Shown: positions 1 to 10,846 of the stretch, piece by piece
Numbering within the stretch: position 1 is the first letter of the stretch
How the letters are laid out: every line of letters begins with the position of its first letter
From: Xanthostigma xanthostigma
Taxonomy: Eukaryota > Arthropoda > Insecta > Raphidioptera > Raphidiidae
Direction: 5' to 3'
Assembly: GCA_963575645.1 (NCBI GenBank)
Contig: OY754475.1
Coordinates: forward strand, 6,572,001 to 6,636,000
Length of the DNA stretch: 64,000 nucleotides
The notes under the pieces: generated by a model
Database searches by the model: none
What the model was told of the DNA's origin: nothing
Seen by the model: the letters and a program-made list of their open reading frames with translations, nothing else
Made by a program: the position numbers and the translations under genes

Positions 1-145
1 GTACGATTTGTTTCACCTGATCCACCGTTGAACCCCGTTCAAAAAAGATCAAAGTGTTCTTAAATGACAAATGAGCTCGTCCCACATTTTTTTTAGTATA
101 CGCTATACGCCCATGACGACACGTTCGTTACATATTTTTAATCTC
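1..145. other. Unassigned left flank
   Basis: No repeat, coding or RNA signal is recognised before the SINE that begins at 146. Confidence 0.5.
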
Positions 146-340
146 AACCGAGCGGGGTGGCGTAGCGGCGAGAGCACTAGACTCGCATTCGGGAGGTACC
201 GGGCTCGAATCCCGGCGGGAGCAGATGTGGCTGGGAGTTTTTCCCCACTGCCTCTCGCCGAAAAACGGTAATTCCTGTACCGGCCATCTTGTTGAGGTTT
301 TCCATGGTTTCCCTCAACAATTCAAGATAAATATCGAGAT
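146..340 (+). mobile_element. tRNA-derived SINE, copy 1, 5' part
   Basis: The head looks like a tRNA. It has a pol III A-box-like TGGCGTAGCGG at 158-168 and a B-box-like GGCTCGAATCC at 202-212, followed by a unique body. Further copies lie at 7955-8252 and 9047-9431, which shows it is a dispersed family. This copy is cut at 340 by a hAT element and resumes at 1845. The precise parent tRNA is not clear. The short frames reading through it are not genes. Confidence 0.8.
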
Positions 341-1836
341 TAGAGATGTCGACAAAGTAACGATACGATACGAAACTACTCGTTACTTTAGAATACCCGA
401 AGTAACGATTACCGATTCGAAAAGTAAATCGTTACTTTTACTTGAATGATTACTTTTGATTATTGTTTACAATGATTACTATTGATTATTGATTACTATT
501 GATTATTGATTACTATTGATTATTTTATTATTCGAGTATAAGAATATTCATTAGCGTTTCGGCCGTTTCGCATTTCGGACTGTATTAATTTATGCTATTG
601 ATTAGGTACTTTATCTGATTATTCGGGAGTTTTATTATTGTCAAGCGAGCCGATATAAGTCAAATTAATCGCCTTAAGTTCCTGCGAATAGTGATGGGGT
701 ACTCGAGTACAAGAATCGATTCAGTACTCGATTCTTCAAAGTACTCGCTGTACTCGAGTACTTGTAACTGGTATTCGAATACTGGAGACCGAGTACAGGA
801 ATCGAATTCTTCCTACAGTTGATGCGTTTTTGTACCTGCGTGAATACACACTGGTATTCGAATACACAGTACACTGCAGTTAGCAGTGCACTGTGCTGGG
901 ATCGAATTCTTTTTACAGTCAATGCGATTCTGTACCTGCACGGCGTGTACTCGAATACCGAATACAACCTATACCTATTTATAGATATTAGGCGTTTTGT
1001 CAACGCCACGTACTTACATAATGAAAAGGGGCACCTACTTACTTAATTTGATTTTAATATTTTTATTAGGGAAACTAAAAACATTACTTACAATTATTTA
1101 TTAAAAAATACAAAAATAAATAAACTCTTTAAAAAAATAAAAATCAATAAACTCTTCTTTTGCCATATAAATAAAATAGCGTTTAGATTAAAAAAAATAA
1201 AGTAGATATGGTAAGTTTAACGACAATAAGTATTTGAAAATATTAACATAACTAAATTTAACTTACATAAAAATTACACGGCCAACCATCATTCAGTATT
1301 CAGTGTTTCCAGCACAAGCTAATGTGCGAGCCGACGGTATTCGGTTAGCATGGTTAGCATCGATTCTAAGCAGCTGACAGACTATCAACTGCATGCAATG
1401 AGAAGAAGTACTCGGTACTCGGATAAGTATTCGATTCTTAAAAGTATTCGAGTACAGAGTACTCGATTCTCAAAAAAGACGATTCTCCCCAACAGGCTGC
1501 GAACCTTACCTTTTATCTTTTTCGTTTTTGATTTAAAACAAATATTAGATTTTTTTTTTTATTTAAATAAATAATTTTTACATAACAAAAGTTCGTTTTT
1601 TCCTACAGTTTTGCTTTAGACCGCATTCGCAACACATACTTCCTAAAAAACGATAGCTCACGGCCGCATGCATAAAAAACGATTACCTATTATATTTAAT
1701 TAGACACGATGTACTACATTTTATGTATGTAACCTAAGTATAAGTAATCAAAGTAACGAGTAGTTGAAATGATTACTTAATACCAAAGTACCGAGTAGTA
1801 ACGAATACTTAAAAGTAACGATAATCGACATCACTA
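341..1836. mobile_element. Non-autonomous hAT-type DNA transposon inside the SINE
   Basis: The ends are inverted repeats: left TAGAGATGTCGACAAAGTAA, right (read on the minus strand) TAGTGATGTCGATTATCGTT. The element is flanked by a perfect 8-bp duplication, ATCGAGAT, at 333-340 and 1837-1844. Outside those points the SINE reads continuously. An 8-bp duplication and TAGNGATG ends are typical of hAT. The subterminal regions are full of GTTACTTT/AAAGTAAC motifs, and 473-523 is a 17-bp unit repeated three times. No transposase is visible. A second element appears nested at 689-1495. Confidence 0.85.
689..1495. mobile_element. Probable second hAT-like element nested in the first
   Basis: It starts TAGTGATGGGGTACTCGAGT after CCTGCGAA (681-688). 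A near copy of that 8-mer, GCTGCGAA, stands at 1496-1503. Both ends are rich in imperfect GAGTACTCGA-type repeats facing each other. The right terminus (CTCCCCAACAG) matches the left only partly, so the boundary is less certain than for the outer element. No coding region is seen inside. Confidence 0.5.
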
Positions 1837-1844
1837 ATCGAGAT

Positions 1845-2070
1845 GGTTCCTTATTCAAGGCCATGGCCAATTACCTGCTCAAAATTTGCCTACTTTATCC
1901 TAATTTCCTAAAAATTCCTTCATTCGCACATTGCTATTAATTAAGTTGAAGTTTAAAAATTGTAGAAAATAACGGGAAATGTGGTAGAAAAAAATAGTAA
2001 TGGTGCGAATGGCGTCTGTTATGACATAAAGTCGAGAAACGGAGATCAAAACGCATTGTTATTATTATTC
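1845..2070 (+). mobile_element. tRNA-derived SINE, copy 1, 3' part
   Basis: This continues the SINE of 146-340 after the hAT insertion. The body matches the 3' part of the copy at 9047-9431 closely and ends in a short (TTA)-like tail near 2057-2070. Confidence 0.75.
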
Positions 2071-2770
2071 TCAATCTCAAGAATCAATTCAACTCTAGCG
2101 TGCTCAAGGAAGTATATTTTTCATTGTCATTTTCAATATATCTCGCTACGGAGGTACGACAACTCTCTTTCCATAGACATATCTCTCAGGTCCAGCGTTG
2201 ACGTCATCATGTGCGTTGATAGATCAGTCAGTCAGTCAATCAATCACGGTTTCCTTTTATATATTTATAGATTATTATTAGATATATGATGTTAATTGAC
2301 TTTGTGCTTTTAGGTTAGGACGCCACTGCAGTGGTCAAAAGTTTTGTCGGTCAGTATTAAGTACGTTTTGTTTCCATTAACAGTAAACATGTTACACTAC
2401 GTTGCTATACGCTTTATAAACTTTGTAACTAGTCCATCAGGAAGTTTATTATTTAAGTGATGCCACAGAATAACTCATTTTAGTGACCATAATTGGATAT
2501 TAAGAGCTATTTGAGTAGAATGGTTCAATTAATTTTATTGATTTTGCGACTGTACATTTTCTTTATTGAACTCCCTATTAGAATCACAACAGTTTCGTCT
2601 AAAGGATTTCGTAGTCAAATGGCAACAAAACAGATCACTTATGATTTCGTCATGACTGTCTGTTTGTACGTATGCCATAGTCGCCATCTTTTCATAGATT
2701 TGGATCAAAGTTTATAGATATGTGTCTTAGATGAACTGCTATACAATTATGTAGGTAATGAAATCATTAA
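2071..2770. other. Unassigned AT-rich interval with a short AGTC microsatellite
   Basis: An (AGTC)n tract with related AATC units lies at about 2226-2246. A CRE-like TGACGTCA sits near 2199. Nothing else is recognised and no frame looks coding. Confidence 0.5.
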
Positions 2771-3343
2771 AAAAACAAGTGTGCTTTATACCACATGACT
2801 GAAATAAAACTTCTTCCTGCCATAATTTGTTATTATTCACCCGAAAATTCATATGAACTTTAAAATGATTTTACAATTTTATTCACTTTAAACGTAGAAT
2901 ATTTAATGTATTGAACAAAATAATAATTTATAAAATTGTTCAAGAACGAAATGAACCGTCTAATGTAAGAAGAAAGAAATATAAACATAAAGATAATGAA
3001 AACAAAAGTAATACATTGCAATTACTTAGCTCTCGTTGGATTTTAAGCGTAAATCTTTATGAAATATTATTCAAAGTAGGTTTACAAAACTTTTTTTCTG
3101 TCACCCGATAGCGCCACTGGCAAGTAAAGTATGTGTCATTCTATTGTCAGTACTGCTTATATTTTCGGCCACCTGACGGCGCCACTAACCAGTGAAGTAT
3201 TTGTCAACCTCTTTCTATCTTCACTAACTTATATCTTCCTCTCAACTTCCGTTCGCCTCGCCCGATCACACTTCCGTAAATCTCTCGTCCCGCATTCACC
3301 AGCTTACTCCCCAAGTCAAGCGTGCGCAAAGAAGTTTTACTTC
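2771..3343 (+). repeat. Palindrome-ended dispersed repeat, copy 1
   Basis: The left end carries GAAATAAAACTTC (2801-2813). The right end carries GAAGTTTTACTTC (3331-3343), its near reverse complement. The flanking GTGTGCTTTA and ATTCACCAGCTTACTCCCC blocks recur at 22110 and 22750, so this is one family with copies at 22098-22800, 26206-26432 and, truncated, 20510-20600. The interiors differ between copies. I do not recognise the superfamily. Confidence 0.6.
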
Positions 3344-4104
3344 AATAATAATAATTTATGAATAACTTTCCAGGCACAGAACGGAGTAATGACAGATTGT
3401 ATTTTCGCGCACCCCATTGCGTGGATTATCGTTGTATAGTAAAAATTCAATAAAAGTTTTAAAGAAACTTTTTATTACCAAAATTGTTAATAATGCCCCC
3501 TAACTTTGCAACCATGTGTGTCGTTTAAGACATCGAGTAGATGTTGGGTCCTTGGAGAAATCCACACCAAATGTATTAGAAGTTAGTTGTTTGGATAATT
3601 CCCTGTAGAATCTATCATCCGCAGAAATCAATGGTGCTCACAGTCAGGTTTTAAGTTCTTACATAGCGTAGCCAGGGTTAGTTACTTAAGAAAAGCCACT
3701 ATACACAAATAATGAGTAATTTGGGTCGAGTATGAGTAACTCCAGGGAATATAAATCAAATGAACCGCAGAAGCTTGAGTAAATCCCACTAGCCCATTTA
3801 TATAACATCAATTAGTAGAGGAAATTAACAGTAAATAATATCACAATATCAGTGATAAAGAGAGTGTCCGGCTCCAGAGTGGAGAAGTGATAAAACCGAA
3901 GGCAGACATCAGCTTGCGAAGCAAAAGCAGAGTCAGTAGTTTGCAGTACAGCAGAATCACAACACCCAGGACCATATTACGGTCTATATGTCAGTGCCCA
4001 CAAGGCAAAAGACACTACGGCACTATTTTCTAAATACACTAAAGACGGTTTAATCTCCTGCTAAAGTCTTCAACCCACAGGCCGCGGGTGGTTTCCTTGG
4101 CGTT
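3344..4104. other. Unassigned interval
   Basis: No repeat shared with the rest of the window and no convincing coding frame. Composition is more balanced at 3880-4020, but all frames there are short. Confidence 0.45.
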
Positions 4105-4382
4105 CATTACTAGTATCGAGAAACTAATTAAATAAAACACAATATTCCGATTTAGTGACTTACACATTCTTAATACGTAAATGGCAACCACGTTTGCTCT
4201 TCTCCGCTTGTGATCTCTTGAGAGTAGGGATAAAAGTCTGTGTCTCTCCTGAACTGTCCAATAGTACGCTAAGTGAAAGCAAGAGCGATCTATGCGTAAG
4301 TGAGAAAGAAAATGCAGCGTCGCCAATACCTCTGTCCAATCTAACGAATGTATATTATTGTAGACACTATACAGTATGAGTA

Positions 4383-4929
4383 TGTAAACGCGTAAGGTGC
4401 ACATAGGGAAATTAGCATTGGGAAAAAATACTTGGATCAGCGTTAGCCATGACCGCATTAATTGTTATTTCTATTGAATTATCGTGGTAATCTTGAGGAT
4501 TTCTATTTTATTTTGATTTATTTTTATTTTACTTGGCTTTTTTAATAATAAAAAGCTCTTATAAATCATTATTTTAATTTTTTTGCACAAAAATAAAACA
4601 AAAAAACAACTCCATCTGTTTGGAAACATTTCATTCAAAAATTGTCTGACTGGTATGACGTATGCGCGTTGGTTAATCAGTGACCCAATGTCTTTAGGTT
4701 CAACACGAATAGGCGGAGATATTTGATCTCGCGCTATATTTAAGTATTTTTGGGAATTTAATGTCCCATTAATAAAAAAGTCCGATTATGTTGTAATCAT
4801 TTGAATATTTTCTTCGGTAGTATACACATTCATTTTGCAAAAGAATATTATCTGTCAAATTAAAAAACAAGATTTCAAGGCTCACTCTGATCCAGTCATT
4901 TTTCCCTATGTGCACCTTACGTGTTTACA
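4383..4929 (-). mobile_element. Internally deleted Tc1/mariner-type element
   Basis: Terminal inverted repeats of about 30 bp: left TGTAAACGCGTAAGGTGCAC, right the complement of TGTAAACACGTAAGGTGCAC. Both are followed by ATAGGGAAA on the inner side. A TA dinucleotide stands on each side (4381-4382, 4930-4931), as expected for this superfamily. The element interrupts repeat A. A transposase fossil lies inside at 4609-4785, and most of the transposase has been deleted. Confidence 0.8.
4609..4785 (-). pseudogene. Mariner-type transposase fragment (C-terminal half of catalytic domain)
   Basis: The frame is open for 59 codons on the minus strand. It contains FFINGTLNSQKYLNIARDQI and, further on, PVRQFLNEMFPNRW. 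This corresponds to the stretch of insect mariner-like transposases running from F-F-x-G-T-L-T-x-x-x-Y-L to the V-R-x-F-L-N-x-x-F-P-N-R-W block. The usual QQDGAPAH segment with the second catalytic aspartate is missing between them, and the protein breaks off just after NRW. It is a dead remnant of the element that encloses it. Confidence 0.75.
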
Positions 4930-5000
4930 TACTGTATATACCCCGCAAAAAAGCCTACCCGACCTCCGTAAAACGTGCAGACATTTTTATTGTTTTGATA

Positions 5001-5545
5001 CTGACCCCTAAAAATCATTGCCAATTCGACGTAAGCGATTCTGTGCTGTGATCGCAGATTTACGTGCATGTGTATTACCTTCTCTGCATACGTACGTACG
5101 TACGTACATACATACAGACAGACTACTACATCAAATAAGCACAATCAGTCTTTGTCTAACAGTGTATGTAGAACGTGAATTATATTAAGCACTACTATTA
5201 ATCATTTGAAGCGCTACGGTCTACACATGCAAGCTCTATCTCTTTCTTCCTTCATGCTGTATGTGCAATACGTAGGTACGTACGTATCGCTTATATAGTG
5301 CAAGTATGCAAATGGAGGAAAGGTGACTAAATCTGTATAGAAGTTGCTAGAAACGTAACACAATTAGATCAAATGTGCTGTTGGTATGTTTGGAATGCTA
5401 ATGACATTATTGTGGTTAAATTTGGAAATCGTACGTGAAGATGGCGGCGAAAGACATTGCGAGCGATGCATTGTCAGTGAAGTAGTACACGTTTACAAAA
5501 TAATGGAGACGGTAGCTAGGAGCTCGGCAATATATGATCACTGAC
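5001..5545. other. Unassigned interval with ACGT/ACAT/ACAG microsatellite
   Basis: Tetranucleotide runs (CGTA)n, then (CATA)n, then (CAGA)n occupy about 5087-5121, and a shorter CGTA run lies at 5271-5287. A small ATG-started frame at 5440-5484 is noted under findings. Otherwise nothing is recognised. Confidence 0.5.
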
Positions 5546-6036
5546 CCCGCACAAACCTTATGGGATTTGGCTCTCGGTTAAATTGATCGCAAATGGTTTT
5601 ATTTTATAGTTTAAAGGTCACTAAGAAAAAGTGTCCATGGGCGCATAGCCTAAGAGCCAATAGTTTTTAGCGCGATTTTAGATATAGAGATATCCATTGA
5701 ATTGACAAACATGTTCCATGTTCAACTATATTGTGCTTTTTTTAGAAATAGATAAATAGTCGATAACTAGGTAATGCTGGAAGGTGTCACTCTATATAAT
5801 AATTTATATTCGGATTCAGCGCACTCGAAAACATATTCCCAGAGCTTAGGATTTTTTTATGATTGTAAATTCAATGGATATCCCTATATCTAAAATCTCG
5901 CTAAAGTAGCTAAAAATCTATTGGCTTTTAGACTATACGCCCATGGATACGTTTTCTTAGTGACCTTTAAACTATAAAATAAAAACTATTTTCGATCAAT
6001 TTAACTGAGAACCAAATCCCATACGGTTTGTGCGGG
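5546..6036. repeat. Foldback element with ~170-bp arms
   Basis: The left arm starts CCCGCACAAACC and the right arm ends GGTTTGTGCGGG. Complementarity continues through CCATGGGCG / CGCCCATGG and through GATATAGAGATATCCATTGA / TCAATGGATATCCCTATATC. About 160 bp of unpaired sequence lies between the arms (roughly 5708-5867). No transposase. A long-TIR MITE is the simplest reading. Confidence 0.75.
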
Positions 6037-6238
6037 ATCCTTTGTATATACGAGGAAAATTAGTTAACTATGCAAAAAGCATCTATCAAAACAAATTCTC
6101 TATGATCAATGCACGAATTTACAGCAATGTTGATTTTTTGTCACTCGCTAACAAATTAAAGTGAAGTAGAGATTTCATAACGCTAACGAATCGACGTTCA
6201 TCCAAACAAAGTTGCTGGAAAATATTAATAAAGGAGGT
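6037..6238. other. Unassigned interval
   Basis: No feature recognised between the foldback and the hAT MITE. Confidence 0.45.
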
Positions 6239-6246
6239 ATTTCGAC

Positions 6247-6830
6247 TAGTGATGTGTCAACTCATGGCTCCGTGAGCTCCGCTCACTAAAAAAAGTCGCT
6301 CAGAGGGAGTCGTTCAAAGGATCGACACTAGACAGTACGCACTACACAAGAGAGCAGACTGTAGAGGTGTGAACTGCTCAGGAGTCACGAAGCATTGTAC
6401 AGCACAATACACTCAGCTCTGAGCTCATTTTAATATGATTCTGATCTTATACTATTCGCATTTCGAATAAACTATAAAGTATAATAAAAGCTTAACAATA
6501 ACAATGTTTATTGTTACAATATTATATCTTTGTCAACGACGTCAATGTGAATGGTTTAAGTCACTGTACGTTTAGTATTATTGCACTTACAGTGTGTCAT
6601 GCAACATTAAATGACTCAGCAAAGATAACTCCGTACGTGCAAAATTTACTAGTGCCTCTGTGGCCCGCGCTCTGTGCGCTCTGTAAATGTGCGAATGCAA
6701 CAGTACAGAACAGCTCAGCACAGAGCAATGGCGCTCGGAGTGAGTCATTCAAGAAAAAATAGCGACTCGCTCCGCTCCGAGAAAGGAGACGTTCATTATG
6801 AACGACCCGCTCAGGAGCGACACATCGCTA
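6247..6830 (+). mobile_element. hAT MITE with perfect 8-bp target duplication
   Basis: It starts TAGTGATGTGTC and ends GACACATCGCTA. The duplication ATTTCGAC is present at 6239-6246 and 6831-6838. A second, very similar copy lies inverted at 54334-54826. Subterminal GAGCTC- and GAACGAC-type palindromes are visible. The open frames inside (for example 6511-6762) also occur in the second copy but resemble no transposase and are treated as chance. Confidence 0.9.
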
Positions 6831-6838
6831 ATTTCGAC

Positions 6839-7065
6839 GATCGTAGAAGGTTTAGAGTGAGTTGGACAACTGTCTCCTACGTTGCTTTACGCGCAGGCGT
6901 ACGGTGGGTGTGTAGATGCCTTTAAAAGTGGTTAGTGGTAACTTCAGTCTACTGAATGAGGCTAACCGAAGAGATAAATGTACACGCGGGTCTGTACGCT
7001 TCCTTCGTGCTGCCGAACGTTCTGGCTTGCAGTCTCTTCTAAAGCTGCATTCACAATCATCGCAA
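6839..7065. other. Unassigned interval of balanced base composition
   Basis: Noticeably less AT-rich than its surroundings. An ATG-started frame runs from 6916 into the following Helitron (stop near 7128). The protein is not recognised. Confidence 0.4.
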
Positions 7066-7290
7066 ATCTGTACTAATATAGCAAAGCTGGAGAGTTTGTT
7101 TGAACGCGCCAATCTCAGGAAATACTAATCCGATTTGAAAAATTCTTGTTTATTCCGGAAGGCTCTACGCTACATAACTTCATGCTATAACCTTAAAGGG
7201 CGGCGGCGTTGAGTCAGGAGGCGGTTGTCTGCACGCACCGAACATTACCGAGAAAGGCCGATCTGTGAATGCCCAGGACAGCGACGTACC
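7066..7290 (+). mobile_element. Helitron fragment, family 2, 5' part
   Basis: Begins CTGTACTAATATAGCAAAGC and continues into TTGAACGCGCCAATCTCAGG. This corresponds to the start of the family-2 Helitrons at 32424, 34989 and 40181. The 3' half is missing and the right boundary is uncertain. Confidence 0.6.
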
Positions 7291-7311
7291 ATGCTGTATG
7301 GCTCAGTCTTA

Positions 7312-7531
7312 TTCGTCCGAATTTGTAGATTGCCACAGTTTTTTTCGTCGACTTGCGTTGCAAAATTGGTCTTCACGAAAAGCGCTTTTATTTTAACGCG
7401 ACAATTTGTCCATCCTGAAGGTCCATTCTAAATATTGGTGAAAAAAATTTCAAAATCGGGTAGGCAGTTTCGGAGATTACCTCTTACATCCAAACTTACA
7501 AACTTTACCCCATTAATAATATTAGTATAGA
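7312..7531 (-). mobile_element. Helitron fragment, family 1, 5' part
   Basis: Read on the minus strand it begins TCTATACTAATATTATTAAT at 7531. It then follows the same consensus as 62080-62320 (GTTTGTAAGTTTGGATGTA, then CTTCAGGATGG, CGTGAAGACC and AATCTACAAATTCGG). It stops just short of the 3' hairpin and CTAGT terminus. With the preceding fragment it forms two Helitrons with 5' ends facing outward. Confidence 0.75.
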
Positions 7532-7954
7532 TTGACCAAGTCACGGTAAGCAGGGGCGACGCCGGTTATAACAGCTAGTACAACACAAAATCATTTGTCA
7601 CGGTTATTTTCACAATTAAGGTTGAATTCACATCCGACGCAATAAATAAACGGATTATAGGATTATAGATGTAAGTTTTAATCCAATTGCAAAATGAAAT
7701 TTAGTTACAGCACTCAGATTTCAGTGATAACAATAAGTATAATAGAGTAGTTTATTTAATTCAAGTGTCTTATATTTTTTTTTGAAAAAAAAAATAGATT
7801 TATGGTGTTTTTTCTTTTATAATGCCTACACTGTTCCCAAACTCCGACCATACAAAAGTCTACTGGACAACACTACTAAAATTTTATTGTTAATTTTAGC
7901 AAAGTAACATTTTTAGCTTTTTTGTTGTCAATGCCTCGACACTATCAATTGATG
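7532..7954. other. Unassigned interval
   Basis: AT-rich; no feature recognised. Confidence 0.45.
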
Positions 7955-8252
7955 AACCGAGCGGGGTGGCGTAGCGGCACTAGACTCGCATTCGGGAGGT
8001 ACCGGGTTCGAATCCGGGCGGGAGCAGATGTGGCTGGGACTTTTTCCTACTGCCTCTCGCCGAGAAACGGTAATTCATGCACCGGCCATCTTGTTGAGGT
8101 TTTCCATGGTTTCCCTCAATAATTCCAGATAATTAGTCATGGCCGAATACTTGTCAAACTCCTTAGCTCAAAATTTTCCTACCTTATCCTAATTTCCTAA
8201 AAAAAATCCTTCATTCGCTCATTGCTATTAATTTTGTTGAAGTTTAAAAATT
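7955..8252 (+). mobile_element. tRNA-derived SINE, copy 2
   Basis: Same head as copy 1, with an A-box-like TGGCGTAGCGG and a B-box-like GGTTCGAATCC, and the same body. It lacks a 6-bp GAGAGC segment of the head. Its 3' end is cut by, or abuts, the small palindromic element at 8253. No TTA tail is present. Confidence 0.8.
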
Positions 8253-8371
8253 GTTTTTGACAGGACGTAAACATTGATTTAGAAAAGCATGATGGAGGAT
8301 AACCTAACCTCCATCATACTTTTCTAAATCAGTGTTTACCTTATGCCTCCATAGTTTACCTGTCAAAAACC
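8253..8371. repeat. Small palindromic MITE abutting the SINE
   Basis: Outer arms are GTTTTTGACAGG and CCTGTCAAAAAC. An inner pair (8267-8299 against 8308-8338) folds almost perfectly around ATAACCTAA, with core GATGGAGG / CCTCCATC. Length is about 120 bp. Confidence 0.65.
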
Positions 8372-9046
8372 CCCCTTAGGACAGTTCAGCGCATTTCTCA
8401 CCAGAGGTCTCACCTTTGGGTTAAACAATAAATATTAACAAAAATACGTATATGAAACGTTTCGCTCAAATGCTGAGTAGATGGCGTACGGTAAAAGTAA
8501 AATTTCAATAAAGCCAATTTCATGAACAATACAACGTCATGGTCCTATTATAATATGCATAATAATTTATGATACAACTGTTAAAAGACAGCTAGCGTGA
8601 TGCAAAGAATTATAGCAACAGTTTTGTCATGAACAATATAAAATGCTATCATTTTATATTTTGTATAAACATATATACAAAACGTTTGAACGTAACGATT
8701 GCTCGAATCGCGTCGATGTCTCGTAACGTACTTCCAGTGGGAGGGGCAGTTCAGTTGCGGACTTAAAAAAACATTTAGAAGGCCTCTAAACGCAGTACGA
8801 TTTTCTTAAAAAAATCTCTCAAGTACCCATTTCCGTAGAAGACCTTTTTAAGTACAATAGAACCCACTGTCGGGACGAATCAACTAATGTATTTTCAACT
8901 TCATCTTTACTTCGTGGCAGTCATGGACCAATCAGAAGAAGTCTTCATTCATTCGAGGTTAAACTTTGGCAAACGTATTTTTTTATTGGCTGAGCGGAGA
9001 AGACACTTTATGTGAGAAGTAGGGACTAAAAAATACGTAAAAAAAA
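8372..9046. other. Unassigned interval
   Basis: No feature recognised. A stretch near 8890-9000 resembles, inverted, the sequence near 28750-28850 (a CCAATCAGA / TCTGATTGG core), but the similarity is weak. Confidence 0.4.
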
Positions 9047-9396
9047 TCCCGGCGGGGGCAGATGTGGCTGGGACTTTTTCCAGCTGCCTCTCGCCGAGAA
9101 ACGGTAATTTCTGTACCGGCCATCTTGTTGAGGTTTTCCATGGTTTCCCTCAATAATCCCAGATAAATATCGAGATGGTTCCTTATTCATGGCCATGGCC
9201 GATTACCTGTCAAACTCCGTACTTCAAAATTTTCCTACCTTATCCTAATGTTCTAAAATTTCTTCATTCGCCCATTGCTATTAATTAAGTGGAAGTTTAA
9301 AAATGTAGAAAATAACGGGAAGTGTGATAGATGGAAAATAGCAATGGTGCGAATGGCGTCTGTTATGACATAAAGTCGAAAAACGGGCGTTAAACG

Positions 9397-9431
<35 letters not shown>
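9047..9431 (+). mobile_element. tRNA-derived SINE, copy 3, 5' truncated, with (TTA)n tail
   Basis: Starts inside the tRNA-like head (TCCCGGCGGGGGCAGATGTG). It contains the full body of copies 1 and 2 and ends in about nine TTA units (9402-9431). It is the most complete 3' end of the family in the window and defines the tail. Confidence 0.8.
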
Positions 9432-9434
<3 letters not shown>

Positions 9435-10204
9435 GTTTAATTTAAAGAGCGAAAAGAAAATGACTTCACTGGATTTTTTTCTAAATCGAACAGTACTGTG
9501 TCGGTGTACGCACAGTAGATGCAAAGTTGCAAGAGCGAAATGTATTTTTTTTTCATTTTCAGGAAAAACTCGCATGAAAAGCGACATGTTGTTTTGTGTA
9601 TGAACACGTATTCGATCGGCGTATGTCCTGTTTTTCCCAGTTTTTCCTTTCAATGTGAAATAATAAATTATCCCGGCTATATACACAAAGATCTGTTTTT
9701 ATTGTAAATAAACTCCAAACGAATCACACTCGACATTTTTATGTGCTTTTAAAGTCATATTTTAAATATAATTTTAATGTTTACGATTTTACCGGCTATA
9801 TTTTGTCAAAAACTTATTGGCTCATAAAATTACACTACACTTTACATTTTTATAGCCAGTTTTAAATTAGAGAACTGGTGAAAGTATCAATTATCTGTCA
9901 ATTTATTATTTAAAGCAATCATCAATCGGCAAGAATTTATTTTATTTCGTAATTCGTTGATAAATTAATTATTAAACGATCAAATAGTCAAAGCAGTATT
10001 TATACTAAAAAATATTGTTTAACTAAACTAAAAAAAAACACGCTTTAATAGCGAGGTAGACTGAAAAGTAAAAAATAATATTTAAATATAAAGATTTTGG
10101 GCAACAGCGATAGGAAGTCCTCCATCGAAATTTTTCTTTTAATAAGCTTAAAATAAGAATGACTTAATCAATAAAAAATTAATTAAAAATATATATATAT
10201 AAAG
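9432..10204. other. Unassigned AT-rich interval
   Basis: No feature recognised. Includes an (AT)n run near 10188-10200. Confidence 0.45.
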
Positions 10205-10846
10205 CGACACTCAAGGCACTTTGTGGCGTTATTGATAGTTGTCGTTAAACGGAGAGAAGAAATAATCCACATAATATAGCAATTATATATTATTTGTACT
10301 ATATTCATTGAAATAAATTTATTATTATACTGTATTTTGATCAGTTCCATACAGATACTGTGATAAATAAAATATCTATTCATCGATATATCTAGTTATC
10401 TATTGATAAAACCTTGTTCGTCATAAATTAATTAATTAATTGACTAATTAATCCATAATTCTTAATCAGTAGTAATAAATATCAAAATAAATAAAAAATA
10501 AAAAAAAAATAAAATATTTTTTTACTATAATATGGATTTACTCATAATATATAAAATATATAAAACAGCTGAGCTAAACATATGAAAGATAATCCCAACA
10601 AACAAGACAATGATTTTTTTAGAATCTTCGCTACGCCTGACCCCGACAACAAAGCAACAAAATAACAAACAAGTACTGTTTATTGCTTAATGATGGCGTA
10701 TTGTTGTTGTTATTTAGAGTGGGTGTGTATTATTGTATGAGCAACAAGGTAAATCAACTAGAGTTAGGTACTTATAATTTCGACGTTTTAAGAAGTTTGT
10801 CGTTATATCGAGTGACGTTAAATGGAGTTTACACTGTATATCTCGT
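10205..10846 (+). repeat. Dispersed repeat B, copy 1
   Basis: 10205-10265 and 10566-10846 match 50400-50465 and 50577-50858 in the same order and orientation. Landmarks are TTTGTGGCGTTAT, CAGCTGAGCTAAAC, CAACAAAGCAACAAAATAAC and TTAAATGGAGTTTACACTGT. The intervening spacer differs between copies (about 300 bp here against 110 bp there), so something has been inserted here or lost there. The superfamily is not recognised. Confidence 0.7.

Larger units (their letters stand above)
4105..5000 (+). repeat. Dispersed repeat A, copy 1, split by a mariner relic
   Basis: 4105-4380 and about 4932-5000 together match 11625-12030. Shared landmarks include CTTCTCCGCTTG, AGTAAGAAAGAAAATGCA-like text, GAATGTATATTATTGTAGAC, and CCCGCAAAA next to GCCTAC. 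The second copy has no insertion at the corresponding point, which marks 4383-4929 as an inserted element. Confidence 0.7.

Noticed and set aside
3880-4030. Possible retrotransposon coding piece in a balanced-composition stretch
   Set aside because: No frame on either strand gives a motif that can be tied to a known transposon protein.
4039-4458. 139-codon open frame on the minus strand
   Set aside because: It spans the junction between repeat A and one end of the mariner relic. Its protein has no relation to a transposase, and the frame exists only because of the insertion.
6511-6762. Open frame shared by both hAT MITE copies (also at 54283-54651)
   Set aside because: It lies wholly in a non-autonomous MITE, does not resemble hAT transposase, and its conservation follows from the recent copying of the element.
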